Source: Billgrantia tianxiuensis (GTDB lineage: Bacteria > Pseudomonadota > Gammaproteobacteria > Pseudomonadales > Halomonadaceae). From it: a stretch of DNA of 64,000 nt. The DNA lies in NCBI RefSeq assembly GCF_009834345.1, contig NZ_CP035042.1, positions 62,001-126,000 on the forward strand, in the 5' to 3' direction. The position numbers and the translations under genes were made by a program. Below, piece after piece: positions 1 through 10,618 of the stretch (the stretch's first letter is position 1; every line of letters begins with the position of its first letter). The notes beneath the pieces are model-generated. The model had not been told where the DNA came from. It did no database searches and worked only from the letters and a program-made list of their open reading frames with translations.

Positions 1-48
1 GACGCTTTCGCGGGTCAGGGAATCGACGGAGAGCAGATGGCGACTCAT
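1..48 (-). CDS. N-terminus of an unidentified gene cut by the window edge
   Basis: An ATG at 48 on the minus strand opens a frame that runs off the window after 16 codons, reading roughly M-S-R-H-L-L-S-V-D-S-L-T-R-E. A GAGG sequence lies just upstream of the ATG. The start resembles the N-termini of aspartate/ornithine carbamoyltransferases, but 16 residues are too few to name it. The 85 bases between this start and the IclR stop show nothing else. Confidence 0.3.
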   Translation of the reverse strand, partial: MSRHLLSVDSLTRESV

Positions 49-133
49 CGAGGGCCTCGAAGATGGCAGCGAAGGATGGCCCGTAGTGTAACGCCACCGG
101 GGCCGCGCTTCACAGAGCGCGACGGCATGACGC

Positions 134-811
134 TCAACGGCCGAGCAGTTCGGCCAGCTCGTGTGCGTAAGCCTTCACTTCACGTATCGCCCGCTCAGTG
201 TCGAGGTCGTCCATCGCCACCACGCCCACGCAGGCCTCGATGCCGGGACGAAACTGCGGCGTGGCCACGGGGCTGGCCACTCCCACCGCGCCGCGCTGCA
301 GCTGGCCGCGGGTCAGGCTGTAGCCGTCGGCACGGGCCTGGCGCACCGCCTCGCTGTCGTCTGCGCGCGGAGGGCGCCCGGCGAGAATGGCGATGCCCGC
401 GGCGCCGAGCGTCAGCGGGTGGCGGCTGCCGACCCGATAGCCGACCCGCAGCAGGCCCTCCTCCGGTTCCGCCACCAGCAGCACCACGCACTCTTCTCCC
501 TGGGCCACCGACACGAAGGCGGTGGCCCGGGTCGCCTTGGCCAGCGCCTGTAGCAGCGGCTGGGCTACGGCGCGCAACTGTGGCTCGAAGCGCGAGGCCA
601 GCAGCGAGATGCCGGCACCCAGGCGCAGCGCGCCCTCGCTGGTACGTGCCACCAGGCCGTGCTGTTCCAGGGTGGTGACGATGCGATAGGCGATGGCGCG
701 GTGCACATCCAGCCGCTCGGCGAGTTCGGCGACGCTGATGCCCTCGGCGTGTTCGGCGACGATCTCCAGCGCGTGCAGGCCGCGATCCAGGGTTTGCAGG
801 GTAGTGGCCAT
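134..811 (-). CDS. IclR-family transcriptional regulator
   Basis: A 225-residue IclR-type regulator. The N-terminal winged helix (about residues 1-65, with SVAELAERLDVHRAIAYRIV as recognition region) is followed by the effector-binding domain, where glycine-rich segments such as LTLGAAGIAILAG are visible. I chose the internal ATG at 811 because it begins the conserved MATTLQTLDRGLHALE start; the longer frame to 847 adds unrelated residues. It is divergent from the P450 gene at 1013, the usual arrangement for an IclR regulator and its catabolic target. Its effector is probably the P450 substrate or a product of it, which is inference. Confidence 0.88.
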   Translation of the reverse strand: MATTLQTLDRGLHALEIVAEHAEGISVAELAERLDVHRAIAYRIVTTLEQHGLVARTSEGALRLGAGISLLASRFEPQLRAVAQPLLQALAKATRATAFVSVAQGEECVVLLVAEPEEGLLRVGYRVGSRHPLTLGAAGIAILAGRPPRADDSEAVRQARADGYSLTRGQLQRGAVGVASPVATPQFRPGIEACVGVVAMDDLDTERAIREVKAYAHELAELLGR

Positions 812-907
812 CGAACGGCATCTCTCGAGTTGATGGTGGCAGAGCATGGTAGCGCAGCCGGCGGGGATTGACGTCCCCGGGCAAACTGCCTATGTTTCCT
901 TACGTGT

Positions 908-918
908 TCGTTAAACGA
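908..918. promoter_or_regulatory. Perfect palindrome TCGTTAAACGA, candidate IclR operator
   Basis: An 11-base perfect palindrome (TCGTT-A-AACGA) lies in the AT-rich divergent region between the IclR regulator and the P450, about 100 bases before each start. Position and symmetry suit an operator for the adjacent regulator. There is no experimental support and no second copy in the window that I noticed. Confidence 0.35.
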
Positions 919-1012
919 TACCAAGTGTGCGATAAAAGTAAAACAGCTCGACACATAAACTCAGCCACGCATGACAGCAACGATTCCAGGCGACAGCCAC
1001 GCGGGAGGCCTC

Positions 1013-3358
1013 ATGACATCAGCAACACAGCGGAACGCTACCGGTGCGGACGGCTGCCTCTTCCACGGCGCCGGTGAACCGTCGATGGCGCCCAATGGCT
1101 GCCCCGTCTCGCCCCAGGCGGCGGCCTTCGATCCCTTCGACCGCCCCTACCAGCTCGACCCCGCCGAGGCGCTGCGCTGGTCCCGCGAGCAGGAGCCGGT
1201 GTTCTACAGCCCCAAGCTCGGCTACTGGGTGGTGAGCCGCTACGACGACATCAAGGCGATCTTCCGCGACAACCTCACCTTTTCGCCGTCGATCGCGCTG
1301 GAGAAGATCACCCCGGCGAGCGACGAGGCCCTGGCGGTGCTCAAGCGCTACGACTACGGCATGAACCGTACCCTGGTGAACGAGGACGAGCCGGCTCACA
1401 TGGCGCGGCGCCGCGAGCTGCTCGAGGCTTTCTCACCCGAGGCACTGGAGGCTCATGCCCCGATGGTGCGCCGCCTGGTGCGCGAGAAGCTCGACGCCAT
1501 CATCGACCGCGGCCAAGCCGACCTGGTCGCCGAAATGTTCTGGGAGGTGCCGCTTACCGTTGCGCTGCACTTCCTCGGCGTGCCCGAGGAGGACATGGAG
1601 CAACTGCGGCGCTTCTCCGTCGCCCATACGCTCAATACCTGGGGACGCCCCTCGCCCGAGCAGCAGGTCGAGGTGGCCGAGGGCGTCGGCAAGTTCTGGC
1701 AGTACTCCGGCGAGGTACTGAGGAAGATGCAGGCCCGGCCGGAGGGTCACGGCTGGATGTACGACATGATCGAGAAGAACCGGCACAAGCCGGATGTCGT
1801 CACCGACAACTACCTGCACTCGATGATGATGGCGATCATCGTCGCCGCCCACGAGACCACGGCGCTGGCCACCGCCAACGCCTTCCGCCAGCTGCTCTCG
1901 CGCCCCGCGGTATGGGCCGAACTGTGCGACAACCCGGCGCTGATCCCCGCCGCCGCCGAGGAGTGCCTGCGCCATGCCGGCTCGGTGGTGGCCTGGCGGC
2001 GCATCGCCACTCGCGAGGTGGAAGTGGGCGGCGTGACCATCCCCGAGGGCGGCAAGATCCTGATGGTCACCGCTTCGGGCAATCACGATCCGGCCCACTT
2101 CGAGAACCCCGACGAGCTTGACATCTACCGCGACAACGCCGTCGATCATCTCACCTTCGGCTACGGCAGCCACCAGTGCATGGGCAAGAACCTGGGACGC
2201 ATGGAGATGCGTATCTTCCTCGAGGAGTTCACCCGTCGCCTGCCGCACCTGGAGCTCGAGGAGCAGGAGTTCACCTTTCTGCCCAATACTTCCTTCCGTG
2301 GCCCCGAGGCGCTGTGGGTGCGCTGGGACCCGGCGCAGAATCCGGAGCGCCGTGACCCGGCGGTGCGCAGCGCCCAGCGCGACTTCCCCGTCGGGGCGCC
2401 GTCGCGTCAGGACATCGCCCGGGAAATGGTGGTTGCCAAGGTGCAGACGGCTGCCGAAGGCGTATTGCAGATCGCCCTGGAGGATCCGCATGGGCGTCGC
2501 GTGCCGGAGTGGAGCCCCGGCTCCCACGTCGACCTGATCGTCGGCAACTACGTGCGCAAGTATTCGCTATGCGGCGAGGTGGACGATCCCTACTGGCTGC
2601 AGGTCGCCGTGCTGCGCGAGGAGGCTGGGCGCGGCGGCTCGGCCTGGATCCACGAGCACCTGAAACCGGGCATGCCCCTGCGGCTGCGCGGTCCCAAGAA
2701 CCACTTCCGCCTCGACGAATCGGCCGACCGCTACGTGCTCATCGCCGGCGGCATCGGCATCACGCCGATCATCGCCATGGCCGACCGCCTCAAGCGGCTG
2801 GGCAAGCCCTTTGAACTGCACTATGCCGGTCGCTCTCGCGCCAGCATGGCCTTCATCGAACGGCTCGAGCGCGACCACGGCGAAACGCTGCGGCTCTATC
2901 CCAAGGCCGAGGGGGTGCGGCTCGACCTCGCCTCCCTGCTTGCCGAGCCCCGCGCAGGCACGCTGCTCTATGCCTGCGGCCCCGAGCGCCTGCTCGCGGC
3001 GCTCGAGGCTGGCACCAACCACTGGCCGGAAGGCAGCCTGCGCGTGGAGCACTTCACTGCCGAAGGCGCACTGCTGGACCCGAAGCACGAGCACGCCTTC
3101 GAAGTCGAACTCACCGACTCCGAGCTCGTCGTCGAGGTGGCCGCGGATCGCACCCTGCTGCAGGCCCTGCGTGCCGCCGGTGTCGACGTGCCCAGCGACT
3201 GCGAGGAGGGCCTGTGCGGCTCTTGCCAGGTCGAGGTGGTCGACGGAGACATCGACCACCGCGACAAGGTGCTCACCGCCGCCGAGCGCGCCGGCCAGGA
3301 CCGGCTGATGAGTTGCTGTTCGAGGGCGAAAAGCAAAAGGCTGAAGCTTGCTCTCTAA
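1013..3358 (+). CDS. Self-sufficient cytochrome P450 fused to an FMN/2Fe-2S reductase (CYP116B type)
   Basis: A 781-residue fusion: P450 heme domain (about 40-450), phthalate-dioxygenase-type FMN/NAD(P)H reductase domain (about 470-695) and C-terminal 2Fe-2S ferredoxin (about 700-781). The heme loop FGYGSHQCMG has ligand Cys389. The I-helix AAHETT has Glu281-Thr282, and an ExxR helix (EECLR) is present. The flavin motif RKYS lies at 515-518, the nucleotide loop is AGGIGITP, and cluster ligands are Cys730, Cys735, Cys738 and Cys768. Length matches P450-RhF-like CYP116B enzymes, which need no separate redox partner. The start at 1013 follows GGGAGG with a 4-base gap; an upstream ATG at 971 lacks a clear site. 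It is followed by a TRAP binding protein 80 bases on. Substrate unknown; an aromatic or arylacetate is likely from context. Confidence 0.93.
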   Translation: MTSATQRNATGADGCLFHGAGEPSMAPNGCPVSPQAAAFDPFDRPYQLDPAEALRWSREQEPVFYSPKLGYWVVSRYDDIKAIFRDNLTFSPSIALEKITPASDEALAVLKRYDYGMNRTLVNEDEPAHMARRRELLEAFSPEALEAHAPMVRRLVREKLDAIIDRGQADLVAEMFWEVPLTVALHFLGVPEEDMEQLRRFSVAHTLNTWGRPSPEQQVEVAEGVGKFWQYSGEVLRKMQARPEGHGWMYDMIEKNRHKPDVVTDNYLHSMMMAIIVAAHETTALATANAFRQLLSRPAVWAELCDNPALIPAAAEECLRHAGSVVAWRRIATREVEVGGVTIPEGGKILMVTASGNHDPAHFENPDELDIYRDNAVDHLTFGYGSHQCMGKNLGRMEMRIFLEEFTRRLPHLELEEQEFTFLPNTSFRGPEALWVRWDPAQNPERRDPAVRSAQRDFPVGAPSRQDIAREMVVAKVQTAAEGVLQIALEDPHGRRVPEWSPGSHVDLIVGNYVRKYSLCGEVDDPYWLQVAVLREEAGRGGSAWIHEHLKPGMPLRLRGPKNHFRLDESADRYVLIAGGIGITPIIAMADRLKRLGKPFELHYAGRSRASMAFIERLERDHGETLRLYPKAEGVRLDLASLLAEPRAGTLLYACGPERLLAALEAGTNHWPEGSLRVEHFTAEGALLDPKHEHAFEVELTDSELVVEVAADRTLLQALRAAGVDVPSDCEEGLCGSCQVEVVDGDIDHRDKVLTAAERAGQDRLMSCCSRAKSKRLKLAL

Positions 3359-3438
3359 CGCCGGCCATCGACCGTCCACCACAAAAGCAAATGACAAAAG
3401 CACGCAACCCTGACCATCGGGACTCACGAGGAACGACA

Positions 3439-4500
3439 ATGAAAATGCACAAGCTCGCGACACTGACCGCGCTGACCGCACTCTCCCTGGGGGCCTTTCA
3501 GGGCGCCGCGGCCACCGAACTCACGGTGAGCACCTGGGCCGGCCCCAACCACGGCGTCAACACCATCGTCTGGCCGACCTGGGGCAAGTGGGTGGAAGAC
3601 GCCACCGAGGGGCGCGTGACCGTCAACGTGGTCCACGACATGGGACCGCCCAACGCCCAGATGGAGCTGATCGCCGACGGCGTGGCCGACGTCACCTGGC
3701 TGTTCCACGGCCTGATGCCGGGACGCTTCGAGCTGACCAAGCTGCCCGAGTTGCCGACCTTCGAGGATTTCTCCTCGGAAGCCGCCTCGGTAGCCTACTG
3801 GCGCACCCACAATGAGCACTTCGCCGAGGCCGGCGAGCATCGCGGCGTCGAGGTGATCGGCGTCGGCGTGCACGGACCGGGCTCGCTGTTCCTCAATGAA
3901 TCGATCGACAGCCTCGACGATTTGAACGGCAAGCGCGTGCGTATCGGCGGCGGTGTGATGGGGGACATCTCCAATGCGCTGGCGCTCACCGGCGTGGCGC
4001 TGCCGCCGGCCAGCACCTACGAAGCGGCGACCCAGGGCGTAGTCGACGGGGCCATGCTCACGCTCGAGGGCCTCAAGAGCTTCCGCCTGGCCGAGGTGCT
4101 GCCCTACACGGTACAGATGCCGGGCGGCTTCTATCGCGGCAGCTTCTCGCTGGTGATCAATCCGGATACCTGGGCCTCGCTTTCAGATGAAGACCGCGAA
4201 GCGATCGAAGAGGTCTCCGGCGAGCGCCTGTCGCGACTGTTCGGCTACATGATGGACGTGGTCGACGTACGCGGCGTCGAGTTTGCCGAGCAGCAGGGCA
4301 ATACCTTCGTCGAGCTGCCGGCCGGGGAGATCGAGCGCTTCCAGCAGATGGCGGCCGAGCTGCCGGATGCCTGGAAGGAAGCGGCCGGCGCCAAGGGCGT
4401 CGACGGTGAGGCCGCCCATGCCTACTTCTTCGAGCAGCTCGATGCTGCCCAGGGCGAGGAGGGACTCTCCGCCGATGAGGTAATCGATCCCGAAGCGTAA
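3439..4500 (+). CDS. TRAP transporter solute-binding protein (DctP family), orphan copy 1
   Basis: A 353-residue periplasmic binding protein with a signal peptide (about 1-25, cleavage near GAAA-TELTV). Two paralogues occur at 22263 and 55596, with shared blocks such as TVSTWAGPNHG, HDMGPP, FYRGSF and SGERLSRLFGYMMD. The ATG at 3439 follows GAGGAACGA, whereas the open frame runs back into the P450 gene. Unlike its paralogues it has no dctQ or dctM beside it. It probably belongs to the P450 transcript and captures the P450 substrate, working with membrane subunits encoded elsewhere in the window; both points are inference. Confidence 0.9.
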   Translation: MKMHKLATLTALTALSLGAFQGAAATELTVSTWAGPNHGVNTIVWPTWGKWVEDATEGRVTVNVVHDMGPPNAQMELIADGVADVTWLFHGLMPGRFELTKLPELPTFEDFSSEAASVAYWRTHNEHFAEAGEHRGVEVIGVGVHGPGSLFLNESIDSLDDLNGKRVRIGGGVMGDISNALALTGVALPPASTYEAATQGVVDGAMLTLEGLKSFRLAEVLPYTVQMPGGFYRGSFSLVINPDTWASLSDEDREAIEEVSGERLSRLFGYMMDVVDVRGVEFAEQQGNTFVELPAGEIERFQQMAAELPDAWKEAAGAKGVDGEAAHAYFFEQLDAAQGEEGLSADEVIDPEA

Positions 4501-4531
4501 CCGCGCCCTTTTCCTCATATTCTCTATGCTT

Positions 4532-4556
4532 GCGAGCACGGCCTGGCCGTGCTCGC
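4532..4556 (+). terminator. Strong hairpin after the orphan dctP gene
   Basis: An 11-base-pair perfect stem (GCGAGCACGGC / GCCGTGCTCGC) with a 3-base loop lies 32 bases after the dctP stop. No T-run follows, so it may act as a weak or Rho-assisted terminator or as a 3'-end stabiliser. Confidence 0.45.
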
Positions 4557-4579
4557 TGCGTCATGGCTGGCATGATTTA

Positions 4580-4595
4580 AGTTTCAAATGAAACT
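4580..4595. promoter_or_regulatory. 16-base palindrome AGTTTCA-AA-TGAAACT
   Basis: A perfect inverted repeat directly upstream of, and nearly touching, the FNR-type box of the first DUF6455 gene. A related 16-mer (AGTT-GCTAT-TGAAACT, 12 of 16 identical) lies at 55263-55278 before the third TRAP cluster. It may be an operator for a shared regulator; which one is unknown. Confidence 0.35.
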
Positions 4596-4598
4596 ATT

Positions 4599-4640
4599 TT
4601 GACCTCGGTCAATGTTGCCGGGCGTTCGCGGGCCGATACT
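4599..4640 (+). promoter_or_regulatory. FNR/CRP-type box plus -10 element for the first DUF6455 gene
   Basis: TTGACCTCGGTCAA (4599-4612) is a perfect TTGAC-N4-GTCAA palindrome. GATACT at 4635-4640 reads as a -10 element. With a start site near 4647 the box centre falls at about -41.5, the class II position used by FNR-family activators. The same arrangement occurs before the other two DUF6455 genes. Confidence 0.6.
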
Positions 4641-4670
4641 GGGACAAACGCACACTAGGGGAGAATCAGC

Positions 4671-5096
4671 ATGTCCCAGGCAGCCAAGAACACATGGTGG
4701 AACCGTCTCTGCGAAGGCAGCTATCGCGCCTCCACCCGGCGGCTGGTACGCGAGATCGAGGCGGAATCGCCCGGCGTCTACAGCGAGATGCTGCGGGACC
4801 TCGAGACGCCGCTGGAGCCCGCCTTCGAACGCGAGATGGCACGCCACCTCGACCGTGGCGGCTTTCGTGCCTTCGTCCCGGCCGAGACCCTGATGCCGGC
4901 CATGCTGCAGCGCTTCGGCCTCGAGCCGGGCAGCGTCGCCGGGCATGCCAGCTACCCGAGCCTGCGCGGCAACTGCAACGCCTGCCCGGTGGCCGGCCAC
5001 TGCTGGGGCGCCATGCGCCGCGATGCAGGTGTCGACGAGTGCCGCGCCTTCTGCCCCAACGCCGCGGCCTTCGAGCGGCTGGCCGAGACGGCCTGA
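4671..5096 (+). CDS. DUF6455-type small cysteine-rich protein, copy 1
   Basis: A 141-residue soluble protein with no signal peptide. The C-terminal third carries five cysteines, Cys102, Cys105, Cys111, Cys124 and Cys128, in the pattern C-x2-C-x5-C-x12-C-x3-C, ending FCPNAAAF. This suits a zinc or iron-sulphur site. Two paralogues at 25373 and 42340 keep exactly the same spacing. The family assignment is from recall of the C-x2-C ... CxN-x3-F signature; no function is established. The start follows GGGGAGAATCAGC. It ends 16 bases from the convergent chrA gene. An FNR-type box lies 58 bases upstream, so oxygen- or nitrogen-oxide-responsive expression is the best guess. Confidence 0.8.
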   Translation: MSQAAKNTWWNRLCEGSYRASTRRLVREIEAESPGVYSEMLRDLETPLEPAFEREMARHLDRGGFRAFVPAETLMPAMLQRFGLEPGSVAGHASYPSLRGNCNACPVAGHCWGAMRRDAGVDECRAFCPNAAAFERLAETA

Positions 5097-5112
5097 CGTA
5101 CCGACCGGCGGT

Positions 5113-6477
5113 TTACAGCAGGGACAACAGCACGCCGGCCAGGGCACAGGTCCCCAGCACTTTGAGCATGCCCACGCCGAAGCGGAAGATCGCCAGCAGG
5201 GCCGCCACCGAGAGGACCAGGGCGGCCACATCCAGGCTGGCGACGTCGGGTATCAGCAGGCGCAGCCCCGCGCCGCGCCACTCGCCTACCTCGGCGAACA
5301 CCACGTGCAGGCCGAACCACACCGCCAGGTTGAGCACGACGCCCACGACGGCAGCGGTGATTGCGGTCATGGCGCCGCTCAGCGCGGCGTTGTCGCGCAG
5401 GCGCTCCACGTAGGGAGCGCCGAGGAAGATCCACAGAAAGCAGGGCACGAAGGTGACCCAGGTGGTGAGGATAGCCGCCAGGGTGGCGGCCAGCCACGGA
5501 TCGAGGGGGGCGGCTTCGCGGAAGGCACCCATGAAACCGACGAACTGCACCACCTGGATCAGCGGGCCGGGGGTGGTCTCGGCCATGCCCAGGCCGTCGA
5601 GCATCTCACCCGGCGCCAGCCAGCCGTAGTTCTGCACCGCGGCTTGGGCCACGTAGCTCAGCACTGCGTAGGCACCGCCGAAGGTCACCACCGCCATCCG
5701 GCTGAAGAAGGTGGCGATCTGGCTGAAGACGTTGTCCGGTCCCAGCGCCAGCAGCAGCAGGGCCACAGGCGTCAGCCACAGCGTCAGGCAGATCGCCGAT
5801 ATCTTGAGCGACCAGGCGCGATTGGGCCGCGCATGGGCGGGCAGCTCGGCGCCCAGCAGGGAGTCGCCGTCGGCCAGGCCGCTCGCACCCTCCGGCCCAT
5901 GCCCGCCGCCGACACGAAACAGGGGGGAGCCGGCCTTGCCGCCGACGAAACCGATCAGCGCCGCACCCAGGATGATCAGCGGAAAGGCGATATCGAGAAA
6001 GAAGATCGCCACGAATGCGGCTGCGGCAATGCCCAGCATCACATTGTTGCGCAGGGCGCGCTTGCCGATGCGCACCACCGCATTGATGACGATGGCCAGC
6101 ACCGCCGCTTTCAACCCGAAGAACAGCCCTTCCACCATGCCCACGTTGCCCAGCGCGGCATACAGGTAGCTGAGCGCCAGAATGGCAATGAAACCGGGCA
6201 GCACGAACAGCGTGCCGGCCAGCAGCCCGCCCTTGGTGCGATGCATCAGCCAGCCGATATAGATCGCCAACTGCTGCGCCTCAGGCCCCGGCAGCAGCAT
6301 GCAGTAGTTGAGCGCGTGCAGGAAGCGATGCTCGCCGATCCAGCGTTTCTCCTCGACCAGGATGCGATGCATCACCGCGATCTGCCCGGCCGGGCCGCCG
6401 AAGCTGAGCAGGGCGATGCGCAGCCAGACGCGAAAGGCCTCGCGGAAGGGAACGTCGTGTGGCAGGGGCGGTGGCAT
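5113..6477 (-). CDS. chrA: Chromate efflux transporter (CHR family)
   Basis: A 454-residue membrane protein of the two-domain CHR family, which exports chromate from the cytoplasm. Both halves carry the family signatures: LSFGGPAGQIAVMH and LLPGPEAQQLAIYIGW in the N-half, VTFGGAYAVLSYVAQ and TTPGPLIQVVQFVGFM in the C-half, with about ten hydrophobic segments. The ATG at 6477 follows AGGAGACAGC; the longer frame to 6537 has no comparable site. It stands alone, convergent with the DUF6455 gene and divergent from the chemoreceptor, with no chrB regulator nearby. Confidence 0.9.
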   Translation of the reverse strand: MPPPLPHDVPFREAFRVWLRIALLSFGGPAGQIAVMHRILVEEKRWIGEHRFLHALNYCMLLPGPEAQQLAIYIGWLMHRTKGGLLAGTLFVLPGFIAILALSYLYAALGNVGMVEGLFFGLKAAVLAIVINAVVRIGKRALRNNVMLGIAAAAFVAIFFLDIAFPLIILGAALIGFVGGKAGSPLFRVGGGHGPEGASGLADGDSLLGAELPAHARPNRAWSLKISAICLTLWLTPVALLLLALGPDNVFSQIATFFSRMAVVTFGGAYAVLSYVAQAAVQNYGWLAPGEMLDGLGMAETTPGPLIQVVQFVGFMGAFREAAPLDPWLAATLAAILTTWVTFVPCFLWIFLGAPYVERLRDNAALSGAMTAITAAVVGVVLNLAVWFGLHVVFAEVGEWRGAGLRLLIPDVASLDVAALVLSVAALLAIFRFGVGMLKVLGTCALAGVLLSLL

Positions 6478-6739
6478 GCTGTCTCCTGTCAGTCTGGGGC
6501 GGAACGAAAGTAAGCCTATTCTACACTGCTCGGCCACGTCACTTTCATGGACTCACCGGCTCTATTCGGGCCTGCGTTGAGCGTTTTGAAAGGTAGCGTT
6601 GATCCGAAGTCCGCTGAGTCCTGGAGGGAGGATTACAGTGAAAAAACACGGCGGGCATGCGCTGTCGCTCGCGCAGTGCTGCGGGAAAGTATGCATCTCC
6701 CAATAAGGTCTATGGCGCTGGTATGGAGGGTGGGGTCAT

Positions 6740-8428
6740 ATGTTCAAGAAGATTGGGATCTCGCTTCAATTGACGATACTCGTTGGCATCTTATTGGCTG
6801 CCATGGTCGGCATTGGGGTTTTCGGACTTCACGGCAAGAGCACGACACTGGGTAGCCTGAAGTCAGTCTATGAAGACCGGGTAATTCCGCTACGTCAGCT
6901 CTCGCAGATAGCCGATGAGTATGCGGTCAACATTGTCGATGCTTCGCACAAGGTGGCCAACGGGAACATCACTTGGGACGAAGGGCGGCGCAATGTGGCG
7001 AATGCCCGCCAGGACATTGCAGACGTCTGGGCCGCCTACCTCGACACCTATCTGGTCGAGGAGGAACGTAGAATCGTTGCGGAAATGCGGCCTCTCCTGG
7101 AAACGGCCGATGACGCCGTGGCTCGCTTTCAGCAAATCCTGCAGCAAGAGGATGCCACTGCTCTCAGGGCCTTCATCGTCGACGAACTCTACCAGACGAT
7201 CGATCCGGTAACCGATGCGTTCGGCGACCTGATGCGGGTCCAGCTCGATGTCGCCGAGGCGGAATACAATAGCGGTAACGCGCTCTATGCCTCCATGCAG
7301 GTCGTCTTCATTGCCACCATGTCGGGTGCGTTCATCCTGGGTGTTTTCCTGGCTTGGTACATCATTTCCGGCATCAGTCGAAGCCTTGGCGCCGAGCCGG
7401 CTTACGTGGCCGAGATTGCCAATCATGTCGCCAATCAGAACCTGAGCCTGAAAATAACGACACGTCCCGGCGACAGCCACAGCGTGCTGTTCGCCATGAA
7501 GCGCATGGTGGAGCAGTTATCCAGCGTCATCACCGAGGTGCGCGAGAGCAGCGCTTCCATCCATCTCGGCACGCGCGAGATCGCGGCCGGGAATACGGAC
7601 CTTTCCACCCGGACCGAGCAGCAGGCGGCCGCACTGGAACAGACCGCTTCGAGCATGGAGGAGCTGACTGCGACCGTGAAACAGAACGCCGACAACTCCC
7701 GACAGGCGAGTGGCCTGGCGCGGGATGCTTCGTCCACCGCCGAGCGCGGCGGCGAAGTGGTGAACCGCGTGGTCGAAACCATGCATGGTATCGCAGGGAG
7801 CTCCAGCAAGATTGCGGATATCACCGGCGTGATCGACTCGATCGCCTTCCAGACCAACATCCTGGCACTCAATGCATCCGTCGAGGCTGCCCGAGCGGGC
7901 GAGCAGGGTCGCGGCTTCGCCGTGGTGGCGGGAGAGGTGCGTCATCTGGCCAGCCGCAGTGCCGACGCGGCCCGGGAGATCAAGGCCTTGATCGAGAGTT
8001 CGGTGGAGCAGGTGCAGGCGGGCTCCGCCCTGGTGGAGAAGGCGGGGGCGACCATGCAGGAAGTCGTGTCCGCCGTGCGCCGCGTAACCGACATCATGGA
8101 CGAAATCTCGGCGGCATCGCAGGAGCAGAGCGACGGCATCGAGCAGGTCACCACGGCGGTCGGCCAGATGGATCAGGTAACCCAGCAGAACGCGGCCCTG
8201 GTGCAGGAAGCGTCAGCGGCGGCGGCCTCCCTCGAGGAGCAGGCCAATCGGCTGGAGCAGGCTGTGGCGGTCTTCCGGCTCGCTGGCAGTTGGGACGCGC
8301 AGCGGCAGCCGCTGGGTGGTGCTGCCTCTGCTCTCAAGACGCTGACCAAGACAACGCTGCCGACTGCTTCGCTGCGCTCGGAAACGTCGAAGCGCAGCGC
8401 AGGCGAGGCCGAGTGGGAGGCGTTCTGA
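6740..8428 (+). CDS. Methyl-accepting chemotaxis protein
   Basis: A 562-residue chemoreceptor. Membrane segment 1 covers about residues 8-30, a four-helix-bundle sensor domain fills 31-185, segment 2 is about 186-210, then HAMP and the signalling hairpin, with the invariant [21 protein letters not shown] tip region. The last five residues are EWEAF, matching the xWxxF tether that docks CheR/CheB. Ligand unknown. It lies 262 bases from divergent chrA and 23 bases before the convergent end of the sigma-54 activator gene. An aromatic or amine attractant would fit the neighbourhood but is not shown. Confidence 0.93.
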   Translation: MFKKIGISLQLTILVGILLAAMVGIGVFGLHGKSTTLGSLKSVYEDRVIPLRQLSQIADEYAVNIVDASHKVANGNITWDEGRRNVANARQDIADVWAAYLDTYLVEEERRIVAEMRPLLETADDAVARFQQILQQEDATALRAFIVDELYQTIDPVTDAFGDLMRVQLDVAEAEYNSGNALYASMQVVFIATMSGAFILGVFLAWYIISGISRSLGAEPAYVAEIANHVANQNLSLKITTRPGDSHSVLFAMKRMVEQLSSVITEVRESSASIHLGTREIAAGNTDLSTRTEQQAAALEQTASSMEELTATVKQNADNSRQASGLARDASSTAERGGEVVNRVVETMHGIAGSSSKIADITGVIDSIAFQTNILALNASVEAARAGEQGRGFAVVAGEVRHLASRSADAAREIKALIESSVEQVQAGSALVEKAGATMQEVVSAVRRVTDIMDEISAASQEQSDGIEQVTTAVGQMDQVTQQNAALVQEASAAAASLEEQANRLEQAVAVFRLAGSWDAQRQPLGGAASALKTLTKTTLPTASLRSETSKRSAGEAEWEAF

Positions 8429-8451
8429 AGCGCGGCCGTCTGGAGCGAGGC

Positions 8452-10376
<1,925 letters not shown>

Positions 10377-10405
10377 GGGGCCCTCTCCCAGCGAGGTCGG
10401 CGAAC

Positions 10406-10446
10406 TGTCCCAGGATGCGACAGCCGTCGTGTCCGGCGACGCGTCA
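10406..10446. promoter_or_regulatory. Candidate upstream activator sites for the sigma-54 activator
   Basis: TGTC-N9-GACA (10406-10422) is a perfect dyad. A second, imperfect TGTC-N9-GTCA follows at 10430-10446, 24 bases further on. They lie roughly 70-110 bases before the sigma-54 promoter, the expected enhancer distance, and just before the activator's own start. Confidence 0.35.
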
Positions 10447-10516
10447 GCGCTGCCGTGCAATCCGTGGGGGTCGTCAACTCGCTGATAATATTGTGTTTGT
10501 AGTGTCCTGCCCTAGC

Positions 10517-10533
10517 TGGCACGGGGCTTGCTA
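10517..10533 (+). promoter_or_regulatory. Sigma-54 (-24/-12) promoter of the aldehyde dehydrogenase-porin-qhpG operon
   Basis: TGGCACGGGGCTTGCTA matches the sigma-54 consensus TGGCACG-N4-TTGC(A/T) at every conserved position with correct spacing. It points toward the aldehyde dehydrogenase start at 10619 and lies beside a sigma-54 activator gene. Confidence 0.85.
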
Positions 10534-10618
10534 AGGCTTGCTGAAAGGAGTCATTGGGCCATGCGACGCCTGACACGGCCTTCCGACAATCATAAATCAG
10601 CCCCATAGGAGTACAACC

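Noticed and set aside
4945..6513. A 522-residue open frame antisense to chrA
   Set aside because: Covers the chromate transporter on the other strand and has biased, domain-free composition.
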